Shown piece by piece: positions 17,314 through 26,009 of a stretch of DNA of 64,000 nucleotides (within the stretch, counting starts at the first letter, position 1; the number at the start of each line of letters is the position of its first letter). This stretch comes from Pseudotabrizicola alkalilacus. GTDB taxonomy: Bacteria > Pseudomonadota > Alphaproteobacteria > Rhodobacterales > Rhodobacteraceae. The notes beneath the pieces are model-generated. The model worked only from the letters and a program-made list of their open reading frames with translations, was not told the DNA's origin and made no database searches. Position numbers and translations under genes: made by a program. The stretch is taken from NCBI RefSeq assembly GCF_003443995.1, contig NZ_QWEY01000015.1:1-64000 (forward strand). Reading direction: 5' to 3'.

Positions 17314-18450
17314 ATGTCAGACCACCCGCGCCAGAAGATCGGATTTGTGCAGGCCATGCCATTCTGGCTGACGCTGGGCATCGTGCCGCTGGCGCTGATC
17401 GGGGCGACATTCGGCGGATGGTACACCGCTTTGGTTCCGGCCTATTCGCTGGTGATCTATTCGTCGCTCGATGCGCTGACCGGGCGGAACGAGGGCAACG
17501 CCGACCCGGAAACCCCCGATGCCATGCTGTTCTGGTATCAGCTGCTGACGCTGATCTGGCCGCCGATCCAGCTGGTCATTCTGTTTGGCACCATCTGGTA
17601 TGCGACCCATACCAGCCATCTGTCCGGGCTGGAGCTGGGGGTGCTGTTCTTTGGCATCGGCATTGTCACCGGCACGGTGGGGATCAACTACAGCCACGAA
17701 CTGATGCACCAGAAAAGCAAGCTGGAGCGTTGGCTGGCCGATATTCTGTTGGCGTCAGTGTTGTACTCGCATTTCCGGTCCGAGCATCTGCGCGTGCACC
17801 ATATCTATGTCGGCACCTGCCGCGACCCGGTGACCGCGCGCTATAACGAGGGGTTCCACCGCTTTTTCCCGCGTGTGCTGCGCCAAAGCCCGGCCTCCGC
17901 CTGGCGGGCCGAAGTGGCGATGCTGGCGCGGCGCGGACTGCCGTGGTGGCATCGCAGCAACCCGTTCTGGCGCTATGCCGCTTTGCAGGCGGGCATGCTG
18001 GCGCTTGCCATGGCCCTTGGCGGTTGGGCCGGTCTTGGGCTGTTTGTCTATCAGGCCGCCGTCGCGATCTGGCAGCTGGAGGCGGTGAATTACGTCGAAC
18101 ATTACGGCCTGACCCGGCGGCATCTGGGCGAGGGCAAGTACGAACATGTCAAACCGCATCACAGCTGGAACGCATCACACACCGCGTCAAACTGGTTGCT
18201 GATCAACCTGCAGCGCCATTCGGACCACCATTTCAAGCCCGACCGGCGCTTTCCGTTGTTGCAGACCTATGACGAAGATCAGGCTCCGCAGCTGCCGCTC
18301 GGTTATCCGCTGATGGTGTTTATTGCGATGAACCCGCTGTGGTGGCGGCGGATGATGAACCCCCGTGTGCGGGCGTGGCGCAAGTTTCATTATCCGGATA
18401 TCACGGACTGGAAGCCCTATAACAAGGCGCTGAATCCGCCGCCCCGGTGA
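17314..18450 (+). CDS. alkB: AlkB-type alkane 1-monooxygenase (membrane fatty-acid-desaturase fold)
   Basis: A 378-aa integral membrane di-iron hydroxylase expected to oxidise medium-chain n-alkanes or similar terminal methyl groups. All histidine boxes are present: HELMH, EHLRVHH and LQRHSDHH, together with NYVEHYGL. Hydrophobic helices precede and separate them. The ATG at 17314 was preferred because it begins the family-like MSDHPRQKIGFVQAMPFW; an upstream frame extension overlaps mutY. No rubredoxin or rubredoxin reductase gene lies nearby, so electrons must come from products encoded elsewhere. Confidence 0.88.
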   Translation: MSDHPRQKIGFVQAMPFWLTLGIVPLALIGATFGGWYTALVPAYSLVIYSSLDALTGRNEGNADPETPDAMLFWYQLLTLIWPPIQLVILFGTIWYATHTSHLSGLELGVLFFGIGIVTGTVGINYSHELMHQKSKLERWLADILLASVLYSHFRSEHLRVHHIYVGTCRDPVTARYNEGFHRFFPRVLRQSPASAWRAEVAMLARRGLPWWHRSNPFWRYAALQAGMLALAMALGGWAGLGLFVYQAAVAIWQLEAVNYVEHYGLTRRHLGEGKYEHVKPHHSWNASHTASNWLLINLQRHSDHHFKPDRRFPLLQTYDEDQAPQLPLGYPLMVFIAMNPLWWRRMMNPRVRAWRKFHYPDITDWKPYNKALNPPPR

Positions 18451-18498
18451 TGGTCCTGCCTTAGGAAAATCTGCGACAAGCGATTGGCTTTGTTACTG

Positions 18499-18515
18499 AT
18501 CTCCAGAGTGGAGAT
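18499..18515. promoter_or_regulatory. Short inverted repeat after alkB
   Basis: ATCTCCA and TGGAGAT form a perfect 7-bp stem around GAG, 48 bp after the alkB stop. No T run follows. A second perfect palindrome, ATTGCGC-T-GCGCAAT, lies at 18542-18556. Either could be a weak terminator or an operator for the ABC gene at 18623; the sequence does not decide. Confidence 0.3.
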
Positions 18516-18593
18516 ATTCTGACAGAAATGCAAAACCATATATTGCGCTGCGCAATACGGCTTGCGGGCCGATCGTTCCCCATTTATCAGGCG

Positions 18594-18613
18594 CGTTATT
18601 GTATAACATAACG
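18594..18613. promoter_or_regulatory. Zur-like palindrome before the ABC importer operon
   Basis: CGTTATTGTATAACATAACG lies directly upstream of the ribosome binding site of the importer operon. The central half-sites GTTAT and ATAAC (TGTTATA-C-AATAACG on the minus strand) resemble the GTTATA..TATAAC sites of the zinc regulator Zur in alphaproteobacteria. Its place overlapping the likely transcript start would allow repression. The match is by eye and incomplete. Confidence 0.35.
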
Positions 18614-18622
18614 GAGAGCGCC

Positions 18623-20122
18623 ATGCGTCGCCCCCTATCCCTGCTTGTCCTGTCCGCTCTGTTGCCCGTTGCAGCTCTGGCTGATCCGGCAGCGCTGGAC
18701 GTTGCTGCCCCGTTCGAGATCAAGGCGGCTGATCCGGTTCTGTCAGGTGATATCTTTCTCAAGATGGATGTGATGGAAACGCTGGTGAATGCCGATGAAA
18801 ACGGTGCCTTGCTGCCCGGTCTTTCTGACAGCTGGAGCGTGTCTGACGACAAGCTGTCCTGGCGCTTTCACATCCGGCCGGGTGTGACCTTCCACGATGG
18901 CACCGCCCTGACATCAGATGCAGCCGCGACCGCGCTGAACTGGTCAAAATCAAAAGAGAGTATTCTGACACGCGCGCCCATTTCTTCGATCAGGGCAGAA
19001 GGCGACGAGGTGGAGATCACCCTCACCGAGGCTTTTGCTGCTCTGCCCGCCTTTCTGGCCGAGTACCGTACCGGCATTCTGGCCCCCGCAGCCTATGCTG
19101 CCGATGGCAGTGTCGTCGGTCTGATCGGAACCGGGGCATTCAAGGTGACAAGACTGGAACCGCCACTGACACTGGAGGCCGAGCGTTACGATGCCTATTG
19201 GGGCGGCGCCGCCAAGGTTCCAGCCGTGCACTACACCGCCGTTACGCGGGCGGAAACACGGGCACTGATGGCTGAATCCGGCGATGCCGAGCTGGTGGTC
19301 AACCTTGATCCGGCGTCGTTTGCCCGGCTTGGGTCGGTCGATAGCGTGACAGTGCAATCGGTTTCGCTGCCCCGCGTTTTGCTGCTCAAACTCAATGCCG
19401 CCTCACCCTTCTTTGATACAGTCGAAGAGCGGCGCGCCTTGTCGCTTGCGATTGACCGCGACGGGTTGGCGCAGGCTGTGCTGCGCTATCCGGCGGCGGC
19501 AGGTCAGATGTTCCCGCCCGCGATGGGTGGGTGGCATGACGAGGCGCTGGAGCCGCTGGCCTATGACGCCGAGGCGGCCAGGGCTGCGTTTGCGGCCGCA
19601 GGCTGGTTGCCCGGTGCGGATGGCATTTTGGAACAGGACGGTCAGCGCTTTGAGGTCGAGTTGCTGACCTATCCCGACCGACCAGAACTGCCACTGACCG
19701 CCGCCGTGCTGGAGCAGTTCTTCCGGGATGTCGGCATCGCGGTCACGATCAATTCGACCAACTCATCTGAAATTCCGGCAAAGCATACCGACGGAACATT
19801 GCAACTGGCCCTGTTTGCCCGCAACTTTGCGCTGGTTCCCGATCCTGTCGGCACACTGATGCAGGATTATGCCCCGACTGGCGACTGGGGCGCGATGGGC
19901 TGGGACAATGCCGGCTTTACGGCTGCGGTCAAGAAGATGGCGGCCGAGGGTGGTGCCGATGAAGAAAAGTCAGCGTTGGCGGCGACACTTCATGCCGAAC
20001 TGCCGGTGCTGCCGATCGCCTGGTATCAGCAGACCGCAGCCATTTCGAAAACCGTGAAAGGCATCGTGATTGACCCCTATGAGCGCAGCTTTGGCCTGAA
20101 ATCGGCGGAGTTTGTCGAGTGA
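18623..20122 (+). CDS. ABC transporter substrate-binding protein, family 5 (peptide/nickel type)
   Basis: Periplasmic binding protein of 499 aa. The signal peptide is RRPLSLLVLSALLPVAALAD. Family-5 features are DIFLKMDVMETLV, LSDSWSVSDDKLSWRFHIRPGVTFHDG in parts, and ALSLAIDRDGLAQAVL in the middle. The ligand may be a dipeptide, nickel, or a metallophore-metal complex. The palindrome in front favours a metal-linked ligand, but this is inferred. GGAGAG precedes the ATG at 18623. First gene of a four-gene importer operon, with 4-bp overlaps throughout. Confidence 0.88.
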   Translation: MRRPLSLLVLSALLPVAALADPAALDVAAPFEIKAADPVLSGDIFLKMDVMETLVNADENGALLPGLSDSWSVSDDKLSWRFHIRPGVTFHDGTALTSDAAATALNWSKSKESILTRAPISSIRAEGDEVEITLTEAFAALPAFLAEYRTGILAPAAYAADGSVVGLIGTGAFKVTRLEPPLTLEAERYDAYWGGAAKVPAVHYTAVTRAETRALMAESGDAELVVNLDPASFARLGSVDSVTVQSVSLPRVLLLKLNAASPFFDTVEERRALSLAIDRDGLAQAVLRYPAAAGQMFPPAMGGWHDEALEPLAYDAEAARAAFAAAGWLPGADGILEQDGQRFEVELLTYPDRPELPLTAAVLEQFFRDVGIAVTINSTNSSEIPAKHTDGTLQLALFARNFALVPDPVGTLMQDYAPTGDWGAMGWDNAGFTAAVKKMAAEGGADEEKSALAATLHAELPVLPIAWYQQTAAISKTVKGIVIDPYERSFGLKSAEFVE

Positions 20123-21063
20123 ACACCGCGCTGAATACAATCGCCTTCCGCCTGATGCAGGCGGCGGGCGTGGCGCTGGTTGTCGGCGTGATGTCCTTTC
20201 TGATGATGCAGGCCATGCCCGGCGACATGGCATTCCGCATCGCTGCGGCGCGCTATGGCTATGATCTGGTGAATGCCGATCTGGCCAATGCCGTGCGTGC
20301 CGAACTTGGCCTTGATGCCGGACCCGTCACCCAGTTTCTGCACTGGATGGGCGGGCTGGCAAGGCTGGACCTTGGGCAGTCGCTTGTCTCGGGGCAACCG
20401 GTGTGGGACGAAATCACGCATCAGCTGGGGGCCAGTCTGCAACTGGCGCTGGCGGCGATTGTCCTGTCGCTGCTGATTGGGCCGCCGTTGGGGATCTGCG
20501 CCGGTTTGCATGCCGGGGGACGGTTTGACCGGGCGTTGCTGGTGGTGGCCGCCAGTTTCCGGGCCGTGCCGCAGTTCTTGCTGGGGCTTCTGCTGATCAT
20601 TCTGCTTGCGGTGCAAATGCGGCTGTTGCCCGCCGCCGGGCATGGCAGCCTTGCGCATTTTGTCCTTCCTGCGCTGACGCTGGCGCTGGGTCTGGCCGCC
20701 GCATCCGCCCGGATCACGCGCGACGCGATGGCGGGCGTTGCGGCCAGCCCGCTCTACGCCTTTGCCCGCGCCAAGGGGCTGAGCGACGGGGAGGTGCTGC
20801 GCCGTCACGGGTTGCGCAATATCGGCGCGCCGGTGGTGACCTATCTGGGCCTGCAATTCGTGTTGCTGGTCGAAGGTGTGGTGGTGGTGGAAACGATTTT
20901 CGGATGGCCGGGGATCGGGCATGCCTTGATCCATGCCGTGTTTCACCGCGATGTTCCGATGGTGCAGGGGACGGCGCTGGTGATGGGCCTGGGCTTTGTC
21001 CTGCTCAACGCCATCATTGATCTGATCGTGCGTCGCATTGACCCGCGCGGGGTGCAGTCATGA
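20119..21063 (+). CDS. ABC transporter permease, DppB/NikB type
   Basis: Inner-membrane permease of 314 aa with about six helices. The N terminus has the DppB-type LMMQAMPGDMA stretch and GLDAGPVTQFLHWMGGLARLDLGQSL in parts; the C-terminal EAA loop reads YAFARAKGLSDGEVLRRHGLRN, followed by EGVVVVETIFGWPGIG. It overlaps both neighbours by four bases and pairs with the next permease. Confidence 0.92.
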   Translation: MNTALNTIAFRLMQAAGVALVVGVMSFLMMQAMPGDMAFRIAAARYGYDLVNADLANAVRAELGLDAGPVTQFLHWMGGLARLDLGQSLVSGQPVWDEITHQLGASLQLALAAIVLSLLIGPPLGICAGLHAGGRFDRALLVVAASFRAVPQFLLGLLLIILLAVQMRLLPAAGHGSLAHFVLPALTLALGLAAASARITRDAMAGVAASPLYAFARAKGLSDGEVLRRHGLRNIGAPVVTYLGLQFVLLVEGVVVVETIFGWPGIGHALIHAVFHRDVPMVQGTALVMGLGFVLLNAIIDLIVRRIDPRGVQS

Positions 21064-21833
21064 CCGCGGCCCATATCGGCTGGTCCGTTCTGGCCGCCCT
21101 GATCCTGTTCGCCCTGATGGGCCCGCTGTTTGACCCGGTCGGTCCGTTCAAGCAGTCGTTGATGAAAGCGCTGTCAGGGGCGGATGCTGCTGCGCCGTTT
21201 GGCTATGACCATCTGGGCCGGTCGATGTTTTCACGCCTTGCACATGCGCTGCGCCTGTCGCTTCTGCTGGCCTTTGCGGCGACGGCAACGGCGGCGGTCA
21301 TCGGCATCGGGCTGGGGGCGTTGGCAAGCTGGCGCGGGGGCTGGCTGGACCGGGGGCTGGCGCTTGTGGCCGACTCTGTGCTCGCCTTGCCCGCGCTTTT
21401 GATGGTGCTGATGATGGGGGTGATCCTGCCCTCTACCGCGCTTGCGTTCTGGGCCGGGCTGGCCGCCGTGCAATGGGTCGAGTTCTTTCGCCTGACCCGC
21501 AATGCCGCGCGCAGCCATCTCGCCAGCCCCGCTGTCGAGGCCGCCACCTTGCAAGGCTTTGGCCCGGTCTGGATTTTCCGCCGGATCCTCTGGCCAGAAA
21601 TCGGCCCGATGCTGCGCACCGCTTCGGCCTTTGGGGTGGGCAATGCCATCGCAGCCATTGCCGCTCTTGGCTTTGTCAGTGTCGGCATGCGCGCGCCGAC
21701 ACCAGAGCTTGGCCTGATGATGGTCGAGCTGTTACCCAGCTGGCGCGAGGCCCCCTTTGCCCTGATGCAGCCGGTTCTGGCTTGCTTTGCGCTGCTGCTG
21801 GCGCTGAACCTGATTGCCGGAGATCGCAGATGA
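21060..21833 (+). CDS. ABC transporter permease, DppC/NikC type
   Basis: A 257-aa second permease. It has the DppC segment FGYDHLGRSMFSRLAHALRLSL and an EAA-like loop (AVEAATLQGFGPVWIFRRILWPE). It is somewhat shorter than typical DppC (about 280-300 aa), mostly at the N terminus. Overlaps of four bases on both sides keep it in the operon. Confidence 0.9.
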   Translation: MTAAHIGWSVLAALILFALMGPLFDPVGPFKQSLMKALSGADAAAPFGYDHLGRSMFSRLAHALRLSLLLAFAATATAAVIGIGLGALASWRGGWLDRGLALVADSVLALPALLMVLMMGVILPSTALAFWAGLAAVQWVEFFRLTRNAARSHLASPAVEAATLQGFGPVWIFRRILWPEIGPMLRTASAFGVGNAIAAIAALGFVSVGMRAPTPELGLMMVELLPSWREAPFALMQPVLACFALLLALNLIAGDRR

Positions 21834-23212
21834 CATTGCTTGTTGCCAAAGACATCAGCGTTCATGCCGGGTCTGATCGTCTGGTTGATCCGGTCTCGCT
21901 GACCCTTGAAATGGGAAAGGCGGTGACCGTTCTGGGCGAGAGCGGATCGGGCAAAAGCCTGCTGGCGCAAGCGATACTTGGCACACTGCCAAAAGGGCTC
22001 GACGGCTCTGGCACGCTGACGGTGGGGGGCGACACGTTTGATCCTGCCCGCCCGCAAGGCAACCGGGTGCTGTGGGGCCGTCGTATCGCGGTATTGCCGC
22101 AGGAACCGTGGCTTGCCCTCGACCCGTTGATGCGCGGTCAGCAGCAGGTGGCAGAGGTGCATGATCTGGTGGCTGCCGCGTCAGAGCCTGCTGTCAGGGC
22201 AAAGGCCGATCTGACCGCACTGGGGCTGGAAGCGGCGGGTGACAAATTCCCCTGGCAACTGTCGGGTGGCATGGCGCAGCGTCTGGCCTTTGCCGCCGCA
22301 CGTGCCGGCGGCGCTGCGATCACCGTGGCGGATGAGCCGACCAAGGGCCTGGATGCTGACAGGCGCGATGATGTGCTGGCCCTGTTAAGAAAGGGGCTGG
22401 AAGGCGGCGGCCTGCTGACGATCACCCACGATCTGACCCTTGCAAAAGGGCTGGGGGGTGAAATTCTGGTGATGCAGGGCGGCACAGTGGTAGAGCGTGG
22501 CCCCGCTGCGCGCATTCTGACCGCGCCGCAACACCCCTATACCCGCGCCCTGATTGCCGCAGATCCTGCCAATTGGCCCCGCCGCGTTCCGCCATCCGTG
22601 CAGCCTGTTCTGGTCCGGGCCACCGACGTGACGGTATCGCGGGCAGGCCGCACATTGTTCCGCCCGGTTGGTTTCAGCCTGTCTCGCGGCCAGACCTTGG
22701 GCATCTTTGGTCCCTCGGGCTGCGGCAAATCCAGTTTGGGGAATGCAATTCTGGGTCTGCTGCCGTATGAAGGAACGCTCTGGCGCGATCCGGGCGCACC
22801 AAAGCTGGGCTTTCAGAAACTGTGGCAAGATCCGCCAGCCGCCTTTCCGGCGCGGATCACGCTGGGGCAGGGGCTGGATGACCTGATCGCCCTGCACCGC
22901 ATTGACCGCAAGCGCGTTGCCCCGTTGCTGGACCGGCTGAAGCTTTCGCCCAGCCTGTTGACGCGCCTGCCCTCTGGTGTGTCAGGGGGAGAGTTGCAGC
23001 GGATCGCCCTGCTGCGCGCTTTGCTGCTTGATCCGGTGTTCCTGTTTGCGGACGAGCCGACCTCGCGGCTTGATCCGGTGACGCAGGCAGAAACCGTGCG
23101 TCTGATGACAGAGATTGCCGCCGAACGTGACATGGCGATTGTTTTCGTCAGCCATGACCGGGCCTTGCTGCACAGTGTCAGCGATCAGATGCTCGAGCTG
23201 TCAGCGCAATAG
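21830..23212 (+). CDS. Fused double ATPase of peptide/nickel-type ABC importer (DppD-DppF fusion)
   Basis: A 460-aa protein with two complete ABC ATPase domains. Domain 1 (about 1-240) has Walker A GESGSGKS, signature LSGGM and Walker B region VADEPTKGLD. Domain 2 (about 260-460) has GPSGCGKS, VSGGELQRIALLRALLLDP and ADEPTSRLD. It thus replaces the separate DppD and DppF subunits. The start at 21830 overlaps the permease gene (ATGA); a longer upstream frame is a shadow of that permease. Confidence 0.92.
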   Translation: MTLLVAKDISVHAGSDRLVDPVSLTLEMGKAVTVLGESGSGKSLLAQAILGTLPKGLDGSGTLTVGGDTFDPARPQGNRVLWGRRIAVLPQEPWLALDPLMRGQQQVAEVHDLVAAASEPAVRAKADLTALGLEAAGDKFPWQLSGGMAQRLAFAAARAGGAAITVADEPTKGLDADRRDDVLALLRKGLEGGGLLTITHDLTLAKGLGGEILVMQGGTVVERGPAARILTAPQHPYTRALIAADPANWPRRVPPSVQPVLVRATDVTVSRAGRTLFRPVGFSLSRGQTLGIFGPSGCGKSSLGNAILGLLPYEGTLWRDPGAPKLGFQKLWQDPPAAFPARITLGQGLDDLIALHRIDRKRVAPLLDRLKLSPSLLTRLPSGVSGGELQRIALLRALLLDPVFLFADEPTSRLDPVTQAETVRLMTEIAAERDMAIVFVSHDRALLHSVSDQMLELSAQ

Positions 23213-23218
23213 AAATGG

Positions 23219-23238
23219 CCCCGGCAGTTCTGCCGGGG
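23219..23238. terminator. Bidirectional terminator-like hairpin between convergent operons
   Basis: CCCCGGCAG (23219-23227) and CTGCCGGGG (23230-23238) are perfect 9-base complements around TT, lying in the 39-bp gap between the ABC operon and pcaF. The tract is short of T residues, so it may act as a weak bidirectional terminator or mRNA 3' end stabiliser. Confidence 0.55.
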
Positions 23239-23251
23239 ATACAAGGTCAGC

Positions 23252-24451
23252 TCAGACCCGCTCCAGCGCGATCGCAATACCTTGGCCGACACCGATGCAC
23301 ATCGTGGCAAGCGCGCGACGCCCGCCGGTCTGCGCAAGTTGCAGCGCTGCGGTTCCGGTGATGCGCGCGCCCGACATGCCCAGCGGATGGCCAAGGGCGA
23401 TGGCACCGCCATTCGGGTTCACACGCGGATCGTCATCGGCAACGCCAAGCGCGCGCAACGTTGCCAGACCCTGCGCGGCAAACGCCTCGTTCAGCTCGAT
23501 CACATCCAGATCGGCGGGGGTCAACCCCAGCCGCGCCAGCAGCTTTTGCGAGGCGGGTGCGGGGCCGATGCCCATGATCCGGGGCGGCACACCTGTCGTG
23601 GCCCCGCCCAGAATGCGCGCAATTGGTGTCAGCCCGTATTTGGCTGCCGCCTCTGCATTCGCAAGGATCAGGGCCGCCGCCCCATCATTCACACCGCTGG
23701 CATTGCCCGCGGTCACCGAGCCATTGGCAAACAACGGCTTGAGCTTGGCCAAAGCTTCGGGGGTGGTGGCGCGGGGGTGTTCGTCGCTGTCCACCACCAA
23801 CGCATCGCCCTTGCGCTGCGGAATGGTGACCGGCGTGATCTCGGCGGCAAGTCGCCCGTTGGCCTGCGCGGCCGCCGCCTTGGTTTGTGACGCAAGCGCC
23901 ATGGCATCCTGCGCCTCGCGGCTGATGCCATAATCATCGGCTACATTTTGCCCGGTCTGCGGCATCGAATCCGTGCCATAGGCGCTGTGCATGGCAGGGT
24001 TGATAAATCGCCAGCCGATGGTGGTGTCATAAACCGCATTATCGCGGCTGAACGCGCTGCCCGCCTTTGGCATGACAAAAGGCGCACGGCTCATGCTCTC
24101 GACCCCGCCTGCAATCATCAGGTCAGATTCGCCCGCTGCGATGGTCCGCGCGGCCATAAGAACCGCATCCATGCCCGAGCCGCACAGCCGATTGATGGTG
24201 GTGCCACTGACCCCGACCGGAAGGCCCGCCAGCAGCAGCGACATGCGCGCGACGTTGCGGTTGTCTTCGCCCGCCTGATTGGCGCAGCCAAAGATCACGT
24301 CATCGACCGCCTCCCAATCCACGCCAGCATTGCGCGCCATCAGCGCGCGCAACGGCACGGCCCCCAGATCATCGGGGCGCACGGTGGCAAGGCTGCCCGC
24401 ATAGCGCCCGATCGGGGTGCGGATGTAGTCGCAGATGAAAACCTCGGTCAT
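23252..24451 (-). CDS. pcaF: 3-oxoadipyl-CoA thiolase PcaF
   Basis: A 399-aa thiolase that cleaves 3-oxoadipyl-CoA to succinyl-CoA and acetyl-CoA in the beta-ketoadipate pathway. Active-site regions are NRLCGSGMDAVLMA (nucleophilic Cys near residue 90), GGAIALGHPLGMSGAR with the catalytic His, and the C-terminal CIGVGQG. The opening EVFICDYIRTPIGRYAGSL is characteristic of PcaF. It lies 15 bp after pcaJ in the same direction. Confidence 0.93.
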   Translation of the reverse strand: MTEVFICDYIRTPIGRYAGSLATVRPDDLGAVPLRALMARNAGVDWEAVDDVIFGCANQAGEDNRNVARMSLLLAGLPVGVSGTTINRLCGSGMDAVLMAARTIAAGESDLMIAGGVESMSRAPFVMPKAGSAFSRDNAVYDTTIGWRFINPAMHSAYGTDSMPQTGQNVADDYGISREAQDAMALASQTKAAAAQANGRLAAEITPVTIPQRKGDALVVDSDEHPRATTPEALAKLKPLFANGSVTAGNASGVNDGAAALILANAEAAAKYGLTPIARILGGATTGVPPRIMGIGPAPASQKLLARLGLTPADLDVIELNEAFAAQGLATLRALGVADDDPRVNPNGGAIALGHPLGMSGARITGTAALQLAQTGGRRALATMCIGVGQGIAIALERV

Positions 24452-24466
24452 GATCGGATCAGCCTT

Positions 24467-25138
24467 TTACAGTGCAGGAACATCAAGATCGGTCACCGTG
24501 CCGTCGCGGTGCAGGGTGGCGCCGGTCAGCGCCTGCAAGTCCTCGACCGACAGTGATGCCAGCTTTTCACGCAGGACGAAGTGGCCGTCAACAATGTCGA
24601 TCACGGCAAGGCTGGAGTAGATGCGGGTGACGCATCCCACCCCGGTCAGCGGCAGGGAACAGCGTTGCACCAGTTTCGGCTTGCCATCCTTGGTCACGTG
24701 ATCGGTGATCACGGCAACCGTCTTGGCACCATGCACCAGATCCATCGCGCCGCCAACGGCAGGCACCCCGCGCGGTCCGGTGGACCAGTTCGCCAGATCG
24801 CCGGTTTCCGCCACTTCATAAGCGCCCAGAATTGCCACATCCAGATGCCCACCGCGCACCATGGCAAAGCTGTCGGCGTGGTGAAAGAACGCGGTGCCCG
24901 GCTTGATCGTCACGGCTTTCTTACCGGCGTTGATCAGATCCCAGTCCTCTGACCCCGCGGCAGGGGCCTCGCCAAAGCCGAGGATGCCGTTTTCGGTGTG
25001 AAAGATCGCCTCGCGCCCCGGCGGCTGGAATTTTGCCACCATTTCGGGAAAGCCGATGCCAAGATTGACATAAGCGCCATCGGCAATGTCCTGCGCCGCG
25101 CGCCATGCCATCTGGGTCGGGGTGAGTTTTAGGGTCAT
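24467..25138 (-). CDS. pcaJ: 3-oxoadipate CoA-transferase subunit B (PcaJ)
   Basis: Beta subunit of 223 aa of the class I CoA-transferase that activates 3-oxoadipate with succinyl-CoA. It has the YVNLGIGFPEMVAKF opening, the ENGILGFG motif carrying the catalytic Glu, and the AVGGAMDLV segment. The ATG at 25138 overlaps pcaI by four bases and fits family length; an upstream extension is a shadow of pcaI. Confidence 0.93.
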   Translation of the reverse strand: MTLKLTPTQMAWRAAQDIADGAYVNLGIGFPEMVAKFQPPGREAIFHTENGILGFGEAPAAGSEDWDLINAGKKAVTIKPGTAFFHHADSFAMVRGGHLDVAILGAYEVAETGDLANWSTGPRGVPAVGGAMDLVHGAKTVAVITDHVTKDGKPKLVQRCSLPLTGVGCVTRIYSSLAVIDIVDGHFVLREKLASLSVEDLQALTGATLHRDGTVTDLDVPAL

Positions 25139-25869
25139 GCTGTGGGCTCCGGATAGACCGCTTTGGCGCGGTTCAGGTCTTCTTCCTGCTGCGGGTGAGG
25201 CACTTCGACCACGCCCTGCACAAAGATGCCTGGGGTGATGACTGACTCGGGGTCGATCGCACCTGGGGCGACGATCTGCGACACCTGCACGATGGTTGTT
25301 GCGGCGGCCATGCACATCAGCGGATTGAAATTGCGCGCCGCCATCCGGTAGGTCAGGTTGCCCAGGCGGTCGCCATGATGCGCCTTGACCAAGGCGACAT
25401 CGGCCTTGAGCCAGCGTTCCTGTACATACGACCGACCCTCGAACACCTCCACCGGCTTGCCCTTGGCCAGATCGGTGCCAAAGCTGGTTGGGGTATAGAA
25501 TGCGGGAATGCCCGCGCCACCGGCGCGGATGCGTTCGGCCAGCGTGCCCTGCGGCACCAGCTCCAGCTCGATCTTGCCCGCCAGATAGCGTTCGGTGAAC
25601 ACCACCGGATCGGCCGAGCGCGGGAAAGAACAGATCAGCTTGGCGACCATCCCCACCTCGATCAGCGCTGCCAGACCCACATGGCCATTGCCCGCATTGT
25701 TGTTGACGACCACCAAATCCTTCGGGTGGCCGGTTTCGCGGAAGCGGTCGATCAGGGCGTGAATCAGTTCGATCGGGGCGCCTGAGCCGCCAAAGCCGCC
25801 GATCATCACGGTCATGCCGTCGTCAATGCCAGCCACTGCGGCGGCGAGGCTGGGAAGGGTTTTGTCCAT
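25135..25869 (-). CDS. pcaI: 3-oxoadipate CoA-transferase subunit A (PcaI)
   Basis: Alpha subunit of 244 aa. It shows GMTVMIGGFGGSGAPIELIHAL, the VVNNNAGNG segment and PQGTLAERIRAGGAGIPAFYTPT in parts, all typical of class I CoA-transferase A subunits. The start at 25869 follows GGAGA; the longer frame runs into the operator. First gene of pcaIJF. Confidence 0.94.
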   Translation of the reverse strand: MDKTLPSLAAAVAGIDDGMTVMIGGFGGSGAPIELIHALIDRFRETGHPKDLVVVNNNAGNGHVGLAALIEVGMVAKLICSFPRSADPVVFTERYLAGKIELELVPQGTLAERIRAGGAGIPAFYTPTSFGTDLAKGKPVEVFEGRSYVQERWLKADVALVKAHHGDRLGNLTYRMAARNFNPLMCMAAATTIVQVSQIVAPGAIDPESVITPGIFVQGVVEVPHPQQEEDLNRAKAVYPEPTA

Positions 25870-25962
25870 CAGGAATCTCCATCGGGGCAGGTCATATCCC
25901 GCATTCGGGGACTTGTTGTGGGTGTGGGGTAGCGGAGAGACCGACTTGCCGTCCACTCAATT

Positions 25963-25997
25963 TGTGCGATATGATGCATTTGTTTACATATCGCACA
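25963..25997. promoter_or_regulatory. IclR/PcaR operator
   Basis: TGTGCGATATG (25963-25973) and CATATCGCACA (25987-25997) are perfect 11-base inverted repeats separated by 13 bases. The site lies between divergent pcaI and pcaR, ending 12 bp before the pcaR ATG. Position and symmetry fit a PcaR-type operator controlling both directions, including autoregulation. Confidence 0.8.
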
Positions 25998-26009
25998 GCG
26001 GATGCAGCC

